Below the pieces are notes generated by a model, which made no database searches, was not told where the DNA came from, and saw only the letters and a program-made list of their open reading frames with translations. 64,000 bases of DNA from Hibiscus mutabilis. Its lineage: Eukaryota; Streptophyta; Magnoliopsida; Malvales; Malvaceae. The position numbers were made by a program, and so were the translations under genes. Position 1 is the first letter of the stretch. Each line of letters opens with the position of its first letter. This document shows positions 1 to 12,339 of the stretch, in pieces. The stretch covers positions 36,687,834-36,751,833 of the forward strand of contig CM033745.1 in assembly GCA_019671005.1 (NCBI GenBank), written 5' to 3'.

Positions 1-4
1 GCAC

Positions 5-70
5 GTTTATCTCTGTCTATTGGCATGTTTAACTCTGTCTATTGGCATGTTTATCTCTGTCGTTTGACAT
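5..70. repeat. 22-bp tandem repeat, 3 copies
   Basis: Three consecutive units of about 22 bp begin GTTTATCTCTGTC and end GGCAT or GACAT. The third copy is the most diverged. The array may extend left beyond the window edge. Confidence 0.8.
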
Positions 71-573
71 GTTTTCTTCTACTGCTTCGGTCATTTTAGC
101 CGTTCTTTATTTTATGTTTCATCAAAGTTAGAATTGACGACGCCACGACTGATCAAGATGGCGCTTATTTGTAATCTTGCTGATCTTCCCTGCTCTGGAC
201 CTTCAGTTTGAATTTGGATACGGTTTGCGCTTGTGAAGAGTTTCTCACGCTGCTCGGGTCTGATTTACGTTTTCTAGGTGGTCTATCAATAGCTTCATAC
301 CCTTTTGTGGTTCCTTTTGCCGTTGCAACCATCTTTCGTATCTATTTTTCGATCGAGTATTTGCATAGGTTTATAACCTTTTCATGTATGGTTCATGTCT
401 GATCTAAAGTGGCTAGTTTTAGGAGAAAGTCCAAATTATATATTTAATTTAGAATAATAGTTTGTAAACCCTTATTCTAATTTTGAGTATTTTATCGTTA
501 ATAAAATTAGTGGATTTTTTAAAAAAAAATTTGACGCGCACATACGTTATAAACAAACTTGTGATGCATAACA

Positions 574-644
<71 letters not shown>

Positions 645-699
645 TGTAAAAGACGATATAGGACATAGACTATGTAAAAAAATCATGCGCCCATGTGTA
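71..699. other. Host intergenic sequence
   Basis: This AT-rich stretch has no recognisable coding domain. A 64-codon open frame at 208-402 has no motif I can identify and is probably chance. The (TA)n tract at 575-641 lies inside it. Confidence 0.5.
575..641. repeat. (TA)n microsatellite
   Basis: About 33 uninterrupted TA dinucleotides. The length is likely polymorphic and could be an assembly estimate. Confidence 0.95.
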
Positions 700-850
700 T
701 TTATTTATTTTCCTTTTTTAAATCAAATGTATTAAAATAAGGAAAATTTTATCACAGGCGATGCATATCTTTGAACATTATTAATACACCATTGAACATT
801 ATTAATTTTCTAATGACTTTTAAATAATTATTAAAAATCTTAAATGCTCT
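700..850. repeat. Dispersed repeat, copy 1 (pair at 33228-33393)
   Basis: The stretch starting TTAAATCAAATGTATTAAAA and ending in TTTTAAATAATTATTAAAAAT is repeated in the same orientation at 33228-33393. The middle holds a short minisatellite unit of the form CACC-TGAACAT-ATTAAT. There are about two units here and three in the distant copy. Confidence 0.8.
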
Positions 851-870
851 ACATACATACATACATACAT
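851..870. repeat. (ACAT)n microsatellite
   Basis: Five ACAT units immediately precede the foldback MITE. Confidence 0.9.
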
Positions 871-876
871 ATATAA

Positions 877-1071
877 GGATAAGAACTAGTTACACGATGT
901 AAAAGTTTTTAACTTTTACACATTTTTTAGATCGTTGGATAGGTGGAATGAATGATTGAGATTTTAACAGTTGGGTTATGTAAGCAGTTAATCCGAGTCA
1001 TCCATTTCACCCATCCAACGATCCACAAAACGTGTAAAACTATGAGTTTTACATTCTGTGTAAGTGGATCC
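877..1071. mobile_element. Foldback MITE, copy 1
   Basis: The first about 65 bases and the last about 65 bases are inverted copies of each other. Both arms include GTAAAA, TTTTACAC and GATCGTTGGAT. The ends read GGAT and ATCC and are flanked by TAA on both sides (874-876 and 1072-1074), which would fit a 3-bp target duplication of the PIF/Harbinger type. There is no transposase. Two related copies lie at 1083-1166 plus 29719-29830 (split) and at 29848-30020. The superfamily assignment is an inference from the TSD only. Confidence 0.7.
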
Positions 1072-1082
1072 TAACCCTATGA

Positions 1083-1166
1083 GTTTTACAAAACGTTTTA
1101 ACGTTTTACACGTTTTTAGATCGTTCGATGGGAAAAATGGATGGCTGAGATTAACTCATTACTTTC
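1083..1166. mobile_element. Left half of a MITE split by element A
   Basis: This stretch holds the left arm of the MITE family (GTTTTACACG, GATCGTTCGATGG, then GAGATTAACTCATTACTTTC). It stops where the LTR of element A begins at 1167. The matching right half resumes at 29719, beyond the end of element A. Confidence 0.75.
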
Positions 1167-4100
1167 TGTAGACACTAAATTTTATCTGGGTTTAAATTAA
1201 AATGCTCAGAATAAGGTCAATCTACATCACCCTTTTTAATACCCAAAACCTTATCTTATACCCTAAGCCCAAAATTTCATGGCCCATTGTATATGATTTT
1301 TCATAGTAAGAAAAAAAAAAGGTATAAAAAATGTAGTCACCAATTTTGTGCGAGATGGACACTTTTTATTTCGCTTTATTATAATGGGCTTATATACTAC
1401 TGTGGGCTTTTTTTAGTTTTAACTATCTATATATGTTTGTGTGTGTGCGCGCGACTATTATTAGGACCCAAAAGTAAAATATTACCATCATTATTATGTA
1501 AGTGTTAATAAACCTTATATGTTACTAGCTATATATGTGTGTGTTGCTATCCATTTGAAAAAGCCTAAAAATTATCTTATTATTATCACTATATGTTATT
1601 ATCATAGTATTTGCTCCTATAGTTCTTACTATGTCATATTTCTCTATTATCGTTTTATTATTGTTTTGTTTTGCTAATTAGCAGTCATGGTTACAATTAT
1701 TATAATTGTTGTTATTATTGTCTCCTATTACTATTATTATTATCAATTATTATTCGAATGCTTTTACAATTAGAAAACAAAAGAAAAAGAGAGAGCAATT
1801 AAATAACATAGCCCAATATCAAAAGTCCATTTACAATTATAATAAGCCCAATATTTTAATCACATATTTGGCCTATTTTGGGCCCAGCTTTAAACAAAAA
1901 ACCTTAAGCCCTAATCTGATATTATGTCTTCTTGCTCAGGCCAACCCTCACTGTCAGATCAAATATTGATCTGACGGTCCAGATGCATCCAAGAAACCTT
2001 CTAGATTTTGCACGCACCCCACGCGCAGCTTTGCAACTCACCTACGCGCCTGCGCCCATTCGCCTCCAGGATGCGCCCACGCGCTGTTTGAGCCCATTCA
2101 GCTTTCACGATGGCCTTTTATCTCTGGTGCCACATCACCGTCGTACCTCCACGCCAGAGACCAGGGCTGATCCCCTCTCTCTCGTCACATGCAAACAAAG
2201 GAAATGAATGTTAGAGGCGAGTAAAAATGCATATAATCAACCAAAAATCAAGAAATTCCAGGGAATTGCAACAACACACATTGAAGCAGAGGGTAGCCAA
2301 TAGCATTTTAGGGCCTTTTTTTGCATTTACAATAATCATGTAATATTCAGGCACTATAAAACTGAAAGAAAAATAGATGTAAACCCTAGACGGGTTTTGA
2401 AAGCAATAGAGCAGAAAAGAAACCAAGAGCCTCAAGCTTTTGAGGTATACTCCTTCTTCTTTCAGTTTTTCGCATCATCATACATAAACAGATTATGGTT
2501 TAGAATCTTTACCTTTCATTTTTTCTTTACAGAGTCGTTGTGTCATCATTGCGCCCGTCTATCTTCCTTCCCCAGCAAGAAGCCTCTCGACCTTCCTAAG
2601 GCCGTATGTGGTGAGTCGGAGGGAACGGAGGCCAATGAGGTTGGTTCTAGCCCTGGTTTTTCTCAAAAGAGGCTTTTATTTCGGTTATGGTCTTTTGAAA
2701 TAAAAGAGGGGTTTGGTTGTTTTTAAAGGTTTTGAGTTTGGATCAGTGTTCAGATCATGAACATGAGATGTTTTGGGCTGTTTTTGAGTTTGCCAGCCAC
2801 CGACGATCGGCGGCCGATGTGGCGGCATACGGTGGAGAAGTCATCAGATTTTGGTTATAAAGTTTTTTTTTGTTATAAAAAACGCGTTTTGTAATCGAGC
2901 CTTTTTAAAAACGGGATAATATCTTTATAAATCCCTCCGCCCTAGCTTAATAACGCCTGCGGTCCTTTTGCATGGGCAAATCGCCGTTTCAGTCCCTCCG
3001 AATGGGATAATTGCTCGAGCCATTCTACTTTTCAAAACCCTCTCCCAGGTCCCTGAAACTTTTAAAAGATTTTTAATCACGTCCTTGTTGCTCCTTTCGA
3101 TTTGGTCTTCAAGGTTTTTGTTTTGTGCAAATAGACCCCTTTTCCAATATTGAAACCTTTTTTATCTCATTTTCCATGCATTTTAATTTAAATCTTGTTT
3201 ATATTTCTGTTAATTTCCCATTTTAATTCTATTGTTAAATTGTTGCTTGCTAGTAATGTTTGATACTTGGTTTGATATGTGTATTGTTCGGCATAATATA
3301 TTACATATAGCATAGTTATTTCTTATACAGTATAATATATGTAGTTTTTATAATGTATATATAAAATATGGTTTTTATAATATATATACATAGTTTTCTT
3401 TAAACATATAACCCTTTTAATTATAATATATGTGGTTTTTTTTAAAAAAATCATAGTATACATGTTATAAGGTTTCTTAACATATATAATATAAAGTTTC
3501 TTTTATAATATATAATATAGTTTTTTTAGTATATGTATAATATTCTTTTTAAATATATATATATATATATATCATATATTATATATGTAGTATATAATAG
3601 GTAATTAAAGTTCGTTTCTTTATGTATATGTGTTTTAGCGTAGGTTTAGTCTAGATGTTTTGGGCTTAGGGTTAGTTTTAGTTTAGTGGGCCTTGGGCTT
3701 AGTTTTTTTGGTTTTGGGTTGCTAGTTAGCTTTAGATCAGAATTAGACAAATTAATTTAATTAGTTTGGGATCGTGTGCTCGTCTCATAGGGGCACAATC
3801 TTTAAATTAATTAATTTAAGATTAGCCTTTTAAAGCCTTAGTTAGATTAGGGTTGAAATTAATTTAGTGAATTTAAATTTACCCTTGGCTCATTGGGATA
3901 AATTTTAAATTCATTAAATTAGTGGGACAACTCTTAATTATCTTTTAAGATAAAATTAACATGGAAATTAGATTGACACTTTAATTAAAAGTTGTGATTA
4001 ATTAATTTGATTTATTTTAAATAGTATTATGGGCTTATTGGAATACTAGTTTAAAATCAATTGAATTAGTTATCATATCACAAGATAACTCATAATTTGT

Positions 4101-4907
4101 TAAGGTTTTTAGTCTTTTAGGGCTAATTAACTTAGGGTTAATACTAGAATCAACTAATTAACCACTAGATCACTAATTGGAGGATCCATAACTTGGGCCT
4201 TTTAGGTTAGGGCTTAGGGTAGGCTTTTGTGTGTTTATCTTTAAGCCTTTACTTTCCATCCATTTTATTTCTCATTCATATAGCCCATTTAATTCTCATG
4301 ATAATTAACTCATGAAAAACGAGGTATCTATTAGTTCCGATATTTGTGTCGTAACAGTCCGAGCTCAAAGGATGTTGACCAGATATTTGAATTAATTCTT
4401 ACCGACTCTAAGGTAAAAATAAAACTTGACAAAATCATTACGTCATATCTTAATTGCTTGCATCATGCATAAAGGTGACGTACGAAAATTGAACCATAAA
4501 TTAACACGGCAGTCAGGCTTATTCGATGTCATTCTTTAGTCTGATGTATCGTCAACCTTATTAATTAAATGTTCGATTAATTCGAACCCACCAATTTGAT
4601 AAAGCCCGTGTAATTAAGGTAAAATTTTCAATTAAGTACGCTGAGTTAAATTCAATTCAAATTCCAACAAATTCCATCAATTTAAAAGCAACAAATATTT
4701 TGGTATCGATTTTCGGGCTTGATGGGGTGCTAATCCTTCCCCACACGTAACCAACTCTCGAACCCTTATTCAAGTGGCAACTCCAAGTCTTTATTATTTT
4801 AAAAAATACAGACTTTCGAAAGAAATCCCCCTTAAACTAAAATTCCAGAAAATGATATGGGGATGACCCGTAGCGAAAAACAAAGATAGAAAAAAGAGGT
4901 CGTTACA
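1167..4907 (+). repeat. 5' LTR of element A
   Basis: This LTR is 3741 bp. Its first about 165 bases match 20817-20980, and its last about 1.2 kb (from about 3740) matches 28480-29713 with many substitutions and indels. The middle (about 1331-3150) has no counterpart that I could find in the 3' LTR. A degenerate TATATA-rich stretch near 3290-3600 corresponds to a similar one near 28060-28350. It holds no coding sequence; the small frames inside it look like chance. Confidence 0.8.
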
Positions 4908-4910
4908 GCA

Positions 4911-4929
4911 TGGTGACTCTGATGGGGAC
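4911..4929 (+). other. Primer-binding site of element A
   Basis: TGGTGACTCTGATGGGGAC lies three bases after the LTR end. It resembles the TGGCGACTC-type site that is complementary to tRNA-Arg in Ogre elements. The tRNA identity is from knowledge of the family and was not searched. Confidence 0.7.
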
Positions 4930-5682
4930 TTAAATTTGATTTTACAAAACAAAAAGAGAGTTAGGCCAAAAGAATATTTGTTGCTTCTAATGATGGAAAT
5001 TATTGAAATTTTAATTGACTTCAACGAGGTCGATTCTTTCTTGAAAATGTGATTTGTTTGCACGGGCTTTGATAATTGGTGGCCTTCGAATTAATTTTTC
5101 ATTTAATTTCTAAGGAATCATCGACATGTGCTGCACCATGTTCATCAGGCTCAATACCCGAGCTACGTCCCTTTATGTGGGAGTGAAACGCCACATACCC
5201 ACGAGAGTAGCCCTCTACGGGTCAGTAATTCACTTATAGAATCCACGCCTCTTGACATGTGAGGAGCCCTCCACGACACTAGGTCGTGCTTTCCCTCGAA
5301 CCGAACCAATTTGCAAGCTTGTAATAGGCTATAATTGGGGGTTCTTGTTGCCTTAGTAGGTAATAAGATACGTTCGGGTACCCTCAATTAGAACCGAACC
5401 TATGTGTGAGAATCTAAGAAGCCTGCCCCATTAGAGCCATGTGGATAACCTTAGCGAATTAGAATTCATGTGGTTAGGGTTCTTTCTTTATGTGCTTGCC
5501 TTTTGTTTATTTTGTTCGCGCTTATCTTTTCTCATTTTTGTTTTATTGTTTATCGTATGAATAACGTTTCTTTTTTATTTCTATCCTTCTATCTTTTCCA
5601 TTTCACCTTTTGTATTACATATCTTGTCATATCATGAAGAACACATTGAGTTGGAAATAGTCTGAAGTTAAAGACTAGATCA
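4930..5682 (+). other. Untranslated leader of element A
   Basis: No coding frame is supported here. Parts around 5160-5460 align in layout with the leader of element B at about 12500-12800. Shared pieces include TCGTGCTTTC, a GAACC box, CTATAAT followed by GGGGG, TTCGGGTACC and TTAGAGCCATG. This shows that A and B belong to the same lineage. Confidence 0.6.
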
Positions 5683-6340
5683 ATGGGAGATTTGGTTCGT
5701 AGCAATGATGAAAAAAACTCTGATGTGCAAAAATGGTTAGAAGGAGAGCAACTACATGATGGAGATAGCATTTCTGCCGGGTTTAGGTCAGCAAGGGCAG
5801 CCGAGACACTCATGAACATGAAATTTAATGATGTACCCGAGGTTGAAGCCGGTGTGGAACAGTTGGGATCTTTAAACAAGAAATGCTTTCAAAAAAGAGT
5901 ATGGCGATATTACATGTTTGCTAGAGGTTCCGATCGACCAATCACTACTTCAAGCCATCATGGGGCTTTGGAATTCAGCCTATAGTTGTTTCACAATCGG
6001 CAACTTTGATTTGACCCCGACAATTGAGGAGTATTAAGCCCTTGTAAATTGTAAGAAGATCAGTGAGAACCGTGTCCACTCTAAGCCGAACAAGAACAAA
6101 TATTTTTGGGACAAGCTTGGTAGGTTCTCAGAAACTTTGCCATCTTGGGAAGGAATTATGGCCTTGGCTTCGGTATACCCCGAGGGTCGAGTTCAGTGGG
6201 ACCCTTTTAGGGTAGCAATTCAGGTGTACCAAATGCCGACATTGGAACGACTACAATTTGCCGCCTATACTATTTGGAGGCAAGAACAAGAGTTGGCGCA
6301 ATGGATGGCTCAAACGCAAGAAGTCACCCAGAAGATATAG
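5683..6340 (+). pseudogene. Degenerate accessory ORF1 with DUF7745-like domain (element A)
   Basis: An ATG at 5683 opens a frame running to about 5880, where the reading shifts by one base. From about 5885 the shifted frame reads YGDIT, then LWNSAYSCFTIGNFDLTPTI and EEY before a TAA at 6035. A downstream frame (6137-6340) contains PSWEGIMALA and WRQEQELAQW. The C-F-T-x-G-x-x-D-L-x-P-T-x-E-E-Y block is the hallmark I associate with the DUF7745 family of plant Tat/Ogre elements, encoded upstream of gag. Its biochemical role is unknown. At least one frameshift and one stop make it non-functional. A second, independent copy of the same block lies at 10056-10745. I am fairly sure of the family and not of the exact ends. 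Confidence 0.6.
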
Positions 6341-6686
6341 TTTCTAGCGAAAGATGCTACCGAGCTTCATGATTGTGTGGACGAGGACTCCGAGGAGGGA
6401 GAGATGATCATTTGGATTATGAGGGAGATCTTCGACCTAGACACTAGCTTAAGACCATATGTATAGTGGGTTCTTTTTTATTATTGTAACGAAACAATGT
6501 TCCCATTAATGTAAGTTGTTTAATGATGATATTTGCCGAACTCAGTGTCGCTCTTTGCATTCGTTCATGCTTTTATAATAACATTATTATTTTTTGTTTA
6601 AATAATGCACTTTTGTACATTCACTACATCATATGCATTACTAATCGGGGAAAGCCTTCACCTCAGAAAGTAGAAGTGAGAAGGGA

Positions 6687-8519
6687 ATGACTTTTAACCA
6701 GTTCAACTACAAAAATATGAATGACCTAACAACTAGGGTGGATAAGCTCGAACAGCTTCAGGAAAATTTGATTTGGAATCCAAGAGAGATAATATCATAT
6801 GTGAAAAATTTCCAATAGGAAACAAGGGGGTAAATCGATGAACTGATGGGTATGATGGCCACTATGACCAAAGAAGAGGGTATCAAAGAAGACTCTTTTG
6901 TGCAAGAGGAGAGTGAGAGTTGGAATCGCGACTTCATAGCGGAAATAATTTTTTCTGATGAAGACCAAGCCATCATCAACTAATACAAGGTATCCTGCAT
7001 TGCCTCCAAATGCCCTACCGAATTGGTGTTGGGTAGGACCAATGACTCTCTCTCGAAAATCTTGTCCTCGCCAGCAAATGAAGAACCGAATAAGTCAGAG
7101 TCACAAGATGAGAAAAGTACAATGTGCAACAAGAGGATGAAAGTGTCAACTGTATCGACATCTAAATAATCACCCCATCTAACACAAAGTTAATCTTTGG
7201 CGTCAGCTTTTTCTAAGAAATTACCGGTTATTGAAGCCTTCAGGTCCCAAGAGAAAAAGGGGAAGTCAAAGAACTTTTCAATTCATGCCTAGTCCTTTCA
7301 CCTACCAAGAACTGTTTTCCAAATTGCTAAACGCTTGATTGATTGCATCGTGCTTCATCAATCATCAGCCACCCCCTTATCTGAGTTGGTTCAAAGATAA
7401 GGAACATTATGAATTCCACGCTGGAATTCAAGGCCATTCCATCGAGAAATGCATAAACTTTAAGCGTAAAGCTCAGCACCTCCTAGATACCGGGGTACAA
7501 AAGTTTGAACTGACAGTTCAGGTCTGAAGATCAATTATCCAGCTGTGAAATTAGATGAAGATCAAAACAAAGAGGACATAGGGAATATGCGTTTGGATAA
7601 AAGGGTCGTGCAACAAGCGAAATCACTTGAGAAGTCGGGAATGGATTCGAAAGATTCCATGGAGGTGACAATGATCGGGAACAAAGAGGTTCACAAGGAA
7701 AGTCAATTCCATTCAAAGAAAAGAGAAGCAAAGAATGGAGAAATGCATATTGAGAACACCAAGAGGAGTGACAAGAAGACAAAGATGTCAATCCCGATAA
7801 CATATTCTGAATTATTACCCCTATTAATTTAGAACAAGCTCTTAAAGTTACCCTCATTGAAGTGCTACTCTTATTTTAACCCTAATGTGTATGGTACCAA
7901 GATTATGTGTGGTTTCCACTATGGTGACTGCGGTTACACAATATAACATTGCATGCTTTTGAAACGTAGGGTTGATAGCCTTATTGACAGGGGGTTACTT
8001 TACTTTGAAGATGGAAAGCCCAGGTTCCATCGAGGATTGGGGCATGCCAGAAAGTTGACAAAAGACTGAAATCAGTTTCACAACCCATCATTGTCAACAG
8101 TTTATCAAAGTCAGAGTTCTCTACAAGGTGGAGAGAAGAGCAAGAAGATAACTGCTACTAAGAAAAAAGTAAACAAGGAGAAATTAACTAAGGGGCAGCG
8201 CCCAGCAAGGACACCTCTCAGGGTTCTCAAGACGTCAATTGCGTTCTTGCTTCCTCATTTAATTTAAGGGAATTATCTCTCCCCTAGGCCGATGAAGGAG
8301 ATGACAGATCTATCTTTTAAACATAATCCAGATAGTGTTTGCGATTTCTATATGGGGGCGTCAAGGCACCCTACTAAAAGGTGTTGAGTTTTGAAAGAAG
8401 AAATAGAGCAGCTACTCGGTAATGGGACACTGACACTTGATATGGTTAAGCAATGGAAAGAAAAAGATATAGGGGAAGCAGCTACCTCAGGTGAAAAACT
8501 GAAGAAGCAAAATGAATGA
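6687..8519 (+). pseudogene. Degenerate gag-like ORF with three zinc-knuckle-like blocks (element A)
   Basis: The ATG at 6687 starts MTFNQFNYKNMNDL, followed by a short coiled-coil-like stretch (RVDKLEQLQENL) and several stops. Three blocks of the form hydrophobic-H/Y-x-G-x3-H/Y-x4-C-x3-K follow. They are EFHAGIQGHSIEKC near 7411-7452, CGFHYGDCGYTI-stop-HC near 7906-7952, and CDFYMGASRHPTKRC near 8340-8384. Each is followed by a lysine-rich helix and a leucine pair. Blocks one and two are each preceded by a TYxEL-type motif (FTYQELFSKLL and ITYSELLPLLI), as in the C-terminal half of Ogre-type Gag. The usual Gag core upstream is not recognisable. At least two frameshifts and several stops disable it. 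A nucleic-acid-binding Gag C-terminus is my inference. Confidence 0.55.
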
Positions 8520-10055
8520 GATGTCGGTTCCAAAGTTGTCTAGAGTTTCGATGCATCTTGCACATGTTTTTCTATGTTTATGTTAGAGGTTGGTGTTTAA
8601 GTTTCCGTGCACTTTATTTTTTTTCTCTTGAATTAACGTGTGGAATCAACTTTGCTACTATTTGCCCTAAAGTAGCAAAGATCTTTTTGAAAGGGCCTAT
8701 GTTGTTTGCTTTTGCTATTTTAATGAAGGGATGCTCTTGTACTTAAATATATATGTATATATGCTTTCCTACCCTCGTAGACCCCCGGATATCACGTGTA
8801 TGATGTGATATTGATTCTAATGAAAAAAATCAATCGAATGTTGTAATAACGACAAATCATGATTTCCCCTCAATTCGCTCTGGTCAGTAAAGCACGAAAA
8901 GTAAGACTACTACTCCTTTGATGATGTTCGATTATGAAAGAAAAAATCTCCAAAATTCATAAACAGTAAAGTGAACCAACCAAGTTTAACTAAGTGGAGT
9001 CGCTTGAAATTGAGGTTTTAAGCATAGTCTTCTATGCCCTAATAAAATACGTAGATAAATAACAAAATGAAGAAGAAAAATGATGAAAATGAATGAATAA
9101 GATTGGGAAAATGAAAATGATGAATGAATGAAGTAACTAATGAATGACCACTTGGATAAGTCTCGAATCACTCTGATGGACCTGTGGGAGGTGACAAATC
9201 TAATAAGGAGCTATGCTCCACCTGTCCAATACCCTAGAGTTAGAGGTTATCTTTGAAGACATGAGTATAATAATAATATAATACATACCAGTTATAGCCA
9301 GAAGCACACACATTCACTTGTAGAATTTTATTCTTAGAATGATATTCTTACCCTCCACCGGTTAAGCAAGCCTAGGAAGCTTGAACACATTTATGAATGG
9401 AGAAAAATAATGAGAACTAAAAGGAGTAGTTTTCAAGAGGATCAAGCAATACGGTAATCATGAGGATAAACCGAGCGGTTTGGTGACGAATTTCATAACT
9501 TTGAATATCGCCAGAACATTCAAAGGCAAACTGTTGATCATCGGAGGGTTGAATCTAAGACGCTCTTGCATTTGATATCCGAGGCATTCTATTATTGTTC
9601 TATTTGATTTTATAAACCCAAAAAGCATTCTCTATTGAAATATTGATTAGCAAACCAATGTATAGACAAAATAAAAAGGAAAGAAAAAGAAAGTGAAAAA
9701 AAGAGAAAAAAAGAAAAAATAGAGAAATAGAAAGAATAAGGTCTCTCTATACCTTTAGATTGGAGTTTGGGGTGCAAGGTCAGATATGTATATGATCTGC
9801 CTAATGCAAACCTATCAGTGATCCTGAAGGGAATAATAGCAAGCCTTTGTATGCTGCGCGGTTCGAGGACTCGAAATGAGTATTGACAATAAGGCCTTGG
9901 TTGGCTCAGAGAAATGAAGATTGAATTTTATGGAAAATTTAGAGACTTATGGGGCATGTCTTCAGTCTAGCATCGAGATGGAAGAAGAACCATACCAGTG
10001 GGTTAAGGATAAGTAACCGTTGAACCCAGGAAAGAGATAAGGAACTACTAAGATC
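8520..10055 (+). other. Non-coding interior of element A (pol missing)
   Basis: No protease, RT, RNase H or integrase motif is visible on either strand in this stretch, where pol would be expected. An A/G-rich tract lies at about 9660-9735 on the sense strand. The rest looks like decayed transposon interior. Confidence 0.5.
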
Positions 10056-10745
10056 ATGAAAGAAAGGAAGGATCTTAAGAAGGAAGACATCGACTCAGCC
10101 GTCCGACATTGGTCAAGAGTCAACCAAAAGGGCAAGGTGACAGTGTACTAAGCAAGCGTACAATTTGAGGTGTACTTACATCAGCTTACAGCAAAATGAG
10201 TTGCGGGAATTGAAGTAGATCGGGGAAGGATGGGATCGACAGTTGCAAAGTCGATTCTGTGAAAGTTATGGTGACATTGCACATTTGATGTATGTCCGAG
10301 CTAGTCAGCCTTCGTTCTGAGCTATCTTTTAGTTTTGGAATCCTATTTTCCGTTGCTTTACTTTTAACGAGAAGGACTTGGTGCTTACGGTTGAGGAGTA
10401 TACTACTTTGCTCAATTAGAAGAGTGTTCATAAGGACTGGGTTTACACAAAGACTTCAAATTCCCGAGATTATCCATTGAAGCTTAGAACCTTATCCGTA
10501 ATGAGTGAAGATTGGGGCAAAGGTTTGATTTAGAATCGCCAGATGGCACCTCCTTTTCATAGAAGCATCCCTACACACCCGAATGAGGTCATGGAGATAG
10601 ATTTGTTCACGTTGGGGATTTATGGCTTGACCATTGTCCTTAAGAGTCTTGGGTGATGTGATGTCTCTATCTTATACTTTTTTGAGGATTTGACGATGAA
10701 GGCTTTTCTGCACGGCTTCAGATCAATGGTCTTCATGGCTAACCT
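10056..10745 (+). pseudogene. Second DUF7745-like ORF1 remnant in element A
   Basis: An ATG at 10056 opens KERKDLKKEDIDSAVRHW, resembling the N-terminus of the family. After stops, the plus strand at about 10190-10450 reads ELRELK, WDRQLQSRFCESYGDIAHLM, then FWNPIFRCFTFNEKDLVLTV and EEYTTLL. This is the same CFT-DL-T-EEY block as in the copy at 5885-6037. A further piece at about 10590-10660 reads EIDLFTLGIYGLTIVLKSLG, matching the family's later hydrophobic stretch. Several in-frame stops are present. Its position downstream of gag, where pol should be, means either a second ORF1 inside one element or a junction between two related elements. Function is unknown. Confidence 0.6.
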
Positions 10746-10951
10746 AGCATAATTTATTAGTGATCATGGGGAAAACATCAGCGAGGTCTCATTTGCTAGA
10801 CTATTCAAAGATTTGAGAATGGAGAAAATTTGGAAATCTGGGGGGTACGAGTTCACCTGAATGAGGAGATTGTAGAAGGCTCGTCATGAAGAGTCCGTGA
10901 AGAAGCATCAGTTAAGCCCAAGTTAAGTAAGGGTAATGTTATTTTGACTGG

Positions 10952-12319
10952 TGTCATAACCCGTTTTGACCCCCAAACCTGAAAACCCGTTACAACAAAT
11001 AACCCAAACCCATTTACACCCAAACCAAATAACCAACCAAACTGGATCCAATAACCCGAAACCCATTAACCCTAAAATTACCAAAATTCCCTTTAACCTA
11101 AAAAATAAACCTTACATCTAACCAGCCGTCGCCGTTGTTCATCCACCGCCGTTCGTCTGTCGTCGCTGTCATTTCACCGGTAACTGCCATAAACCCTTAA
11201 TTACCCAAATCCCAAATCATATCTAAATACCCTAAAACCAAAATAAACCAACTCTAAAAAATAAAACCTAAAAAAATCAACTCTGCACTGCCCAACAACT
11301 TTGCCACTGTCCATATCTCATTCCCGAAAATCCGCCCCAACCCGCGTTTTGACCCAGATACCCAAAGAGGATCTGCGTTTTTTAGTTATGGTCTAATTGT
11401 ACAAGTAGTCCCTAATCTTTTAACCCGCTTCTATTTCCATCCCTGGGATAATTACGTTTTCAATCCTTCCTTGTTTTTTATGAGTTAAATATCGCCCTTT
11501 CTTTGTTTTTTGCAGCATTTAATTTTTGTTTTATTTCAATTTGGTCACTGTATTTTAGCTTCTAATTTCCAGCATATCATTTCTTTTAATTTACATTTAT
11601 TTCCTTACATTTTGCATTTGCTTCATGTTAGTCATTTTTATATTATTCTAGCCATGCATTTTATATTTGTGCATTTTAGTCCTTAACATCTAGTTTCATG
11701 ATATATTTTATATTGTTTCATGCATTTTAATATGATCTATGCATTCATATTAGCATTATTATTATTATTATTGTTATTGTTATTATTATTATTATATTTT
11801 AAGTTAGACTAATATTTATGTTAGATTAGTATTTTATAATGTTAGTATTTATTTATATGATTATCGCATTGTATTTATTTATGTTTGCCATGTTTTAAGT
11901 TGCATTTCGGATATATTATTGTCAATGCGGCGCCCTTTTATCCGAGCGTAAACGGGGCCAGTATCAGGCGTAGTGATAGTGGTTGGGCGTTTACTCTCGA
12001 ATAACGGGGCCTTTAAAATCTACTCGCACTTATAACCAAATTTTAATTTAATTGTCACTTTAATCCGGAAAGTTTAATATTAATAAAGCGGTAATTATTA
12101 AAGTACCAATTTTGGGTGGTGTGGGGGTGCTAATCCTTCCTCATTCGTAACCGACTCCCAAACCCGACATTTTGAAATCTTTGGTTTTTACGGTGTCCAG
12201 TCCACCTTGAGTAGCCGGTGGCGACTCCATTTTTAAATAAAATACGGTTTTTCTAAAATCCCACAGAAGACATCATTTTCAAAATAAAAACCTTTTTTAG
12301 CGAGAGGGGCATCGCTACA
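10952..12319 (+). repeat. 5' LTR of element B
   Basis: This LTR is 1368 bp and closely similar to the 3' LTR except for a missing internal block of about 546 bp. The block's ends in the 3' LTR both carry CCCCAA (about 16512 and 17057), so it was probably removed by short-homology recombination. A TTA/TTG trinucleotide run is at about 11754-11793. Confidence 0.9.
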
Positions 12320-12321
12320 GA

Positions 12322-12339
12322 CGGCGACTCCGCTAGGGA
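12322..12339 (+). other. Primer-binding site of element B
   Basis: CGGCGACTCCGCTAGGGA follows the LTR end with two bases between. It is one or two changes away from the site in element A and the tRNA-Arg-type site of Ogre elements. Confidence 0.7.

Noticed and set aside
1931..2207. GC-richer frame in LTR A that might be a gene exon
   Set aside because: It is part of the LTR middle, has no domain, and no splice-supported continuation is visible.
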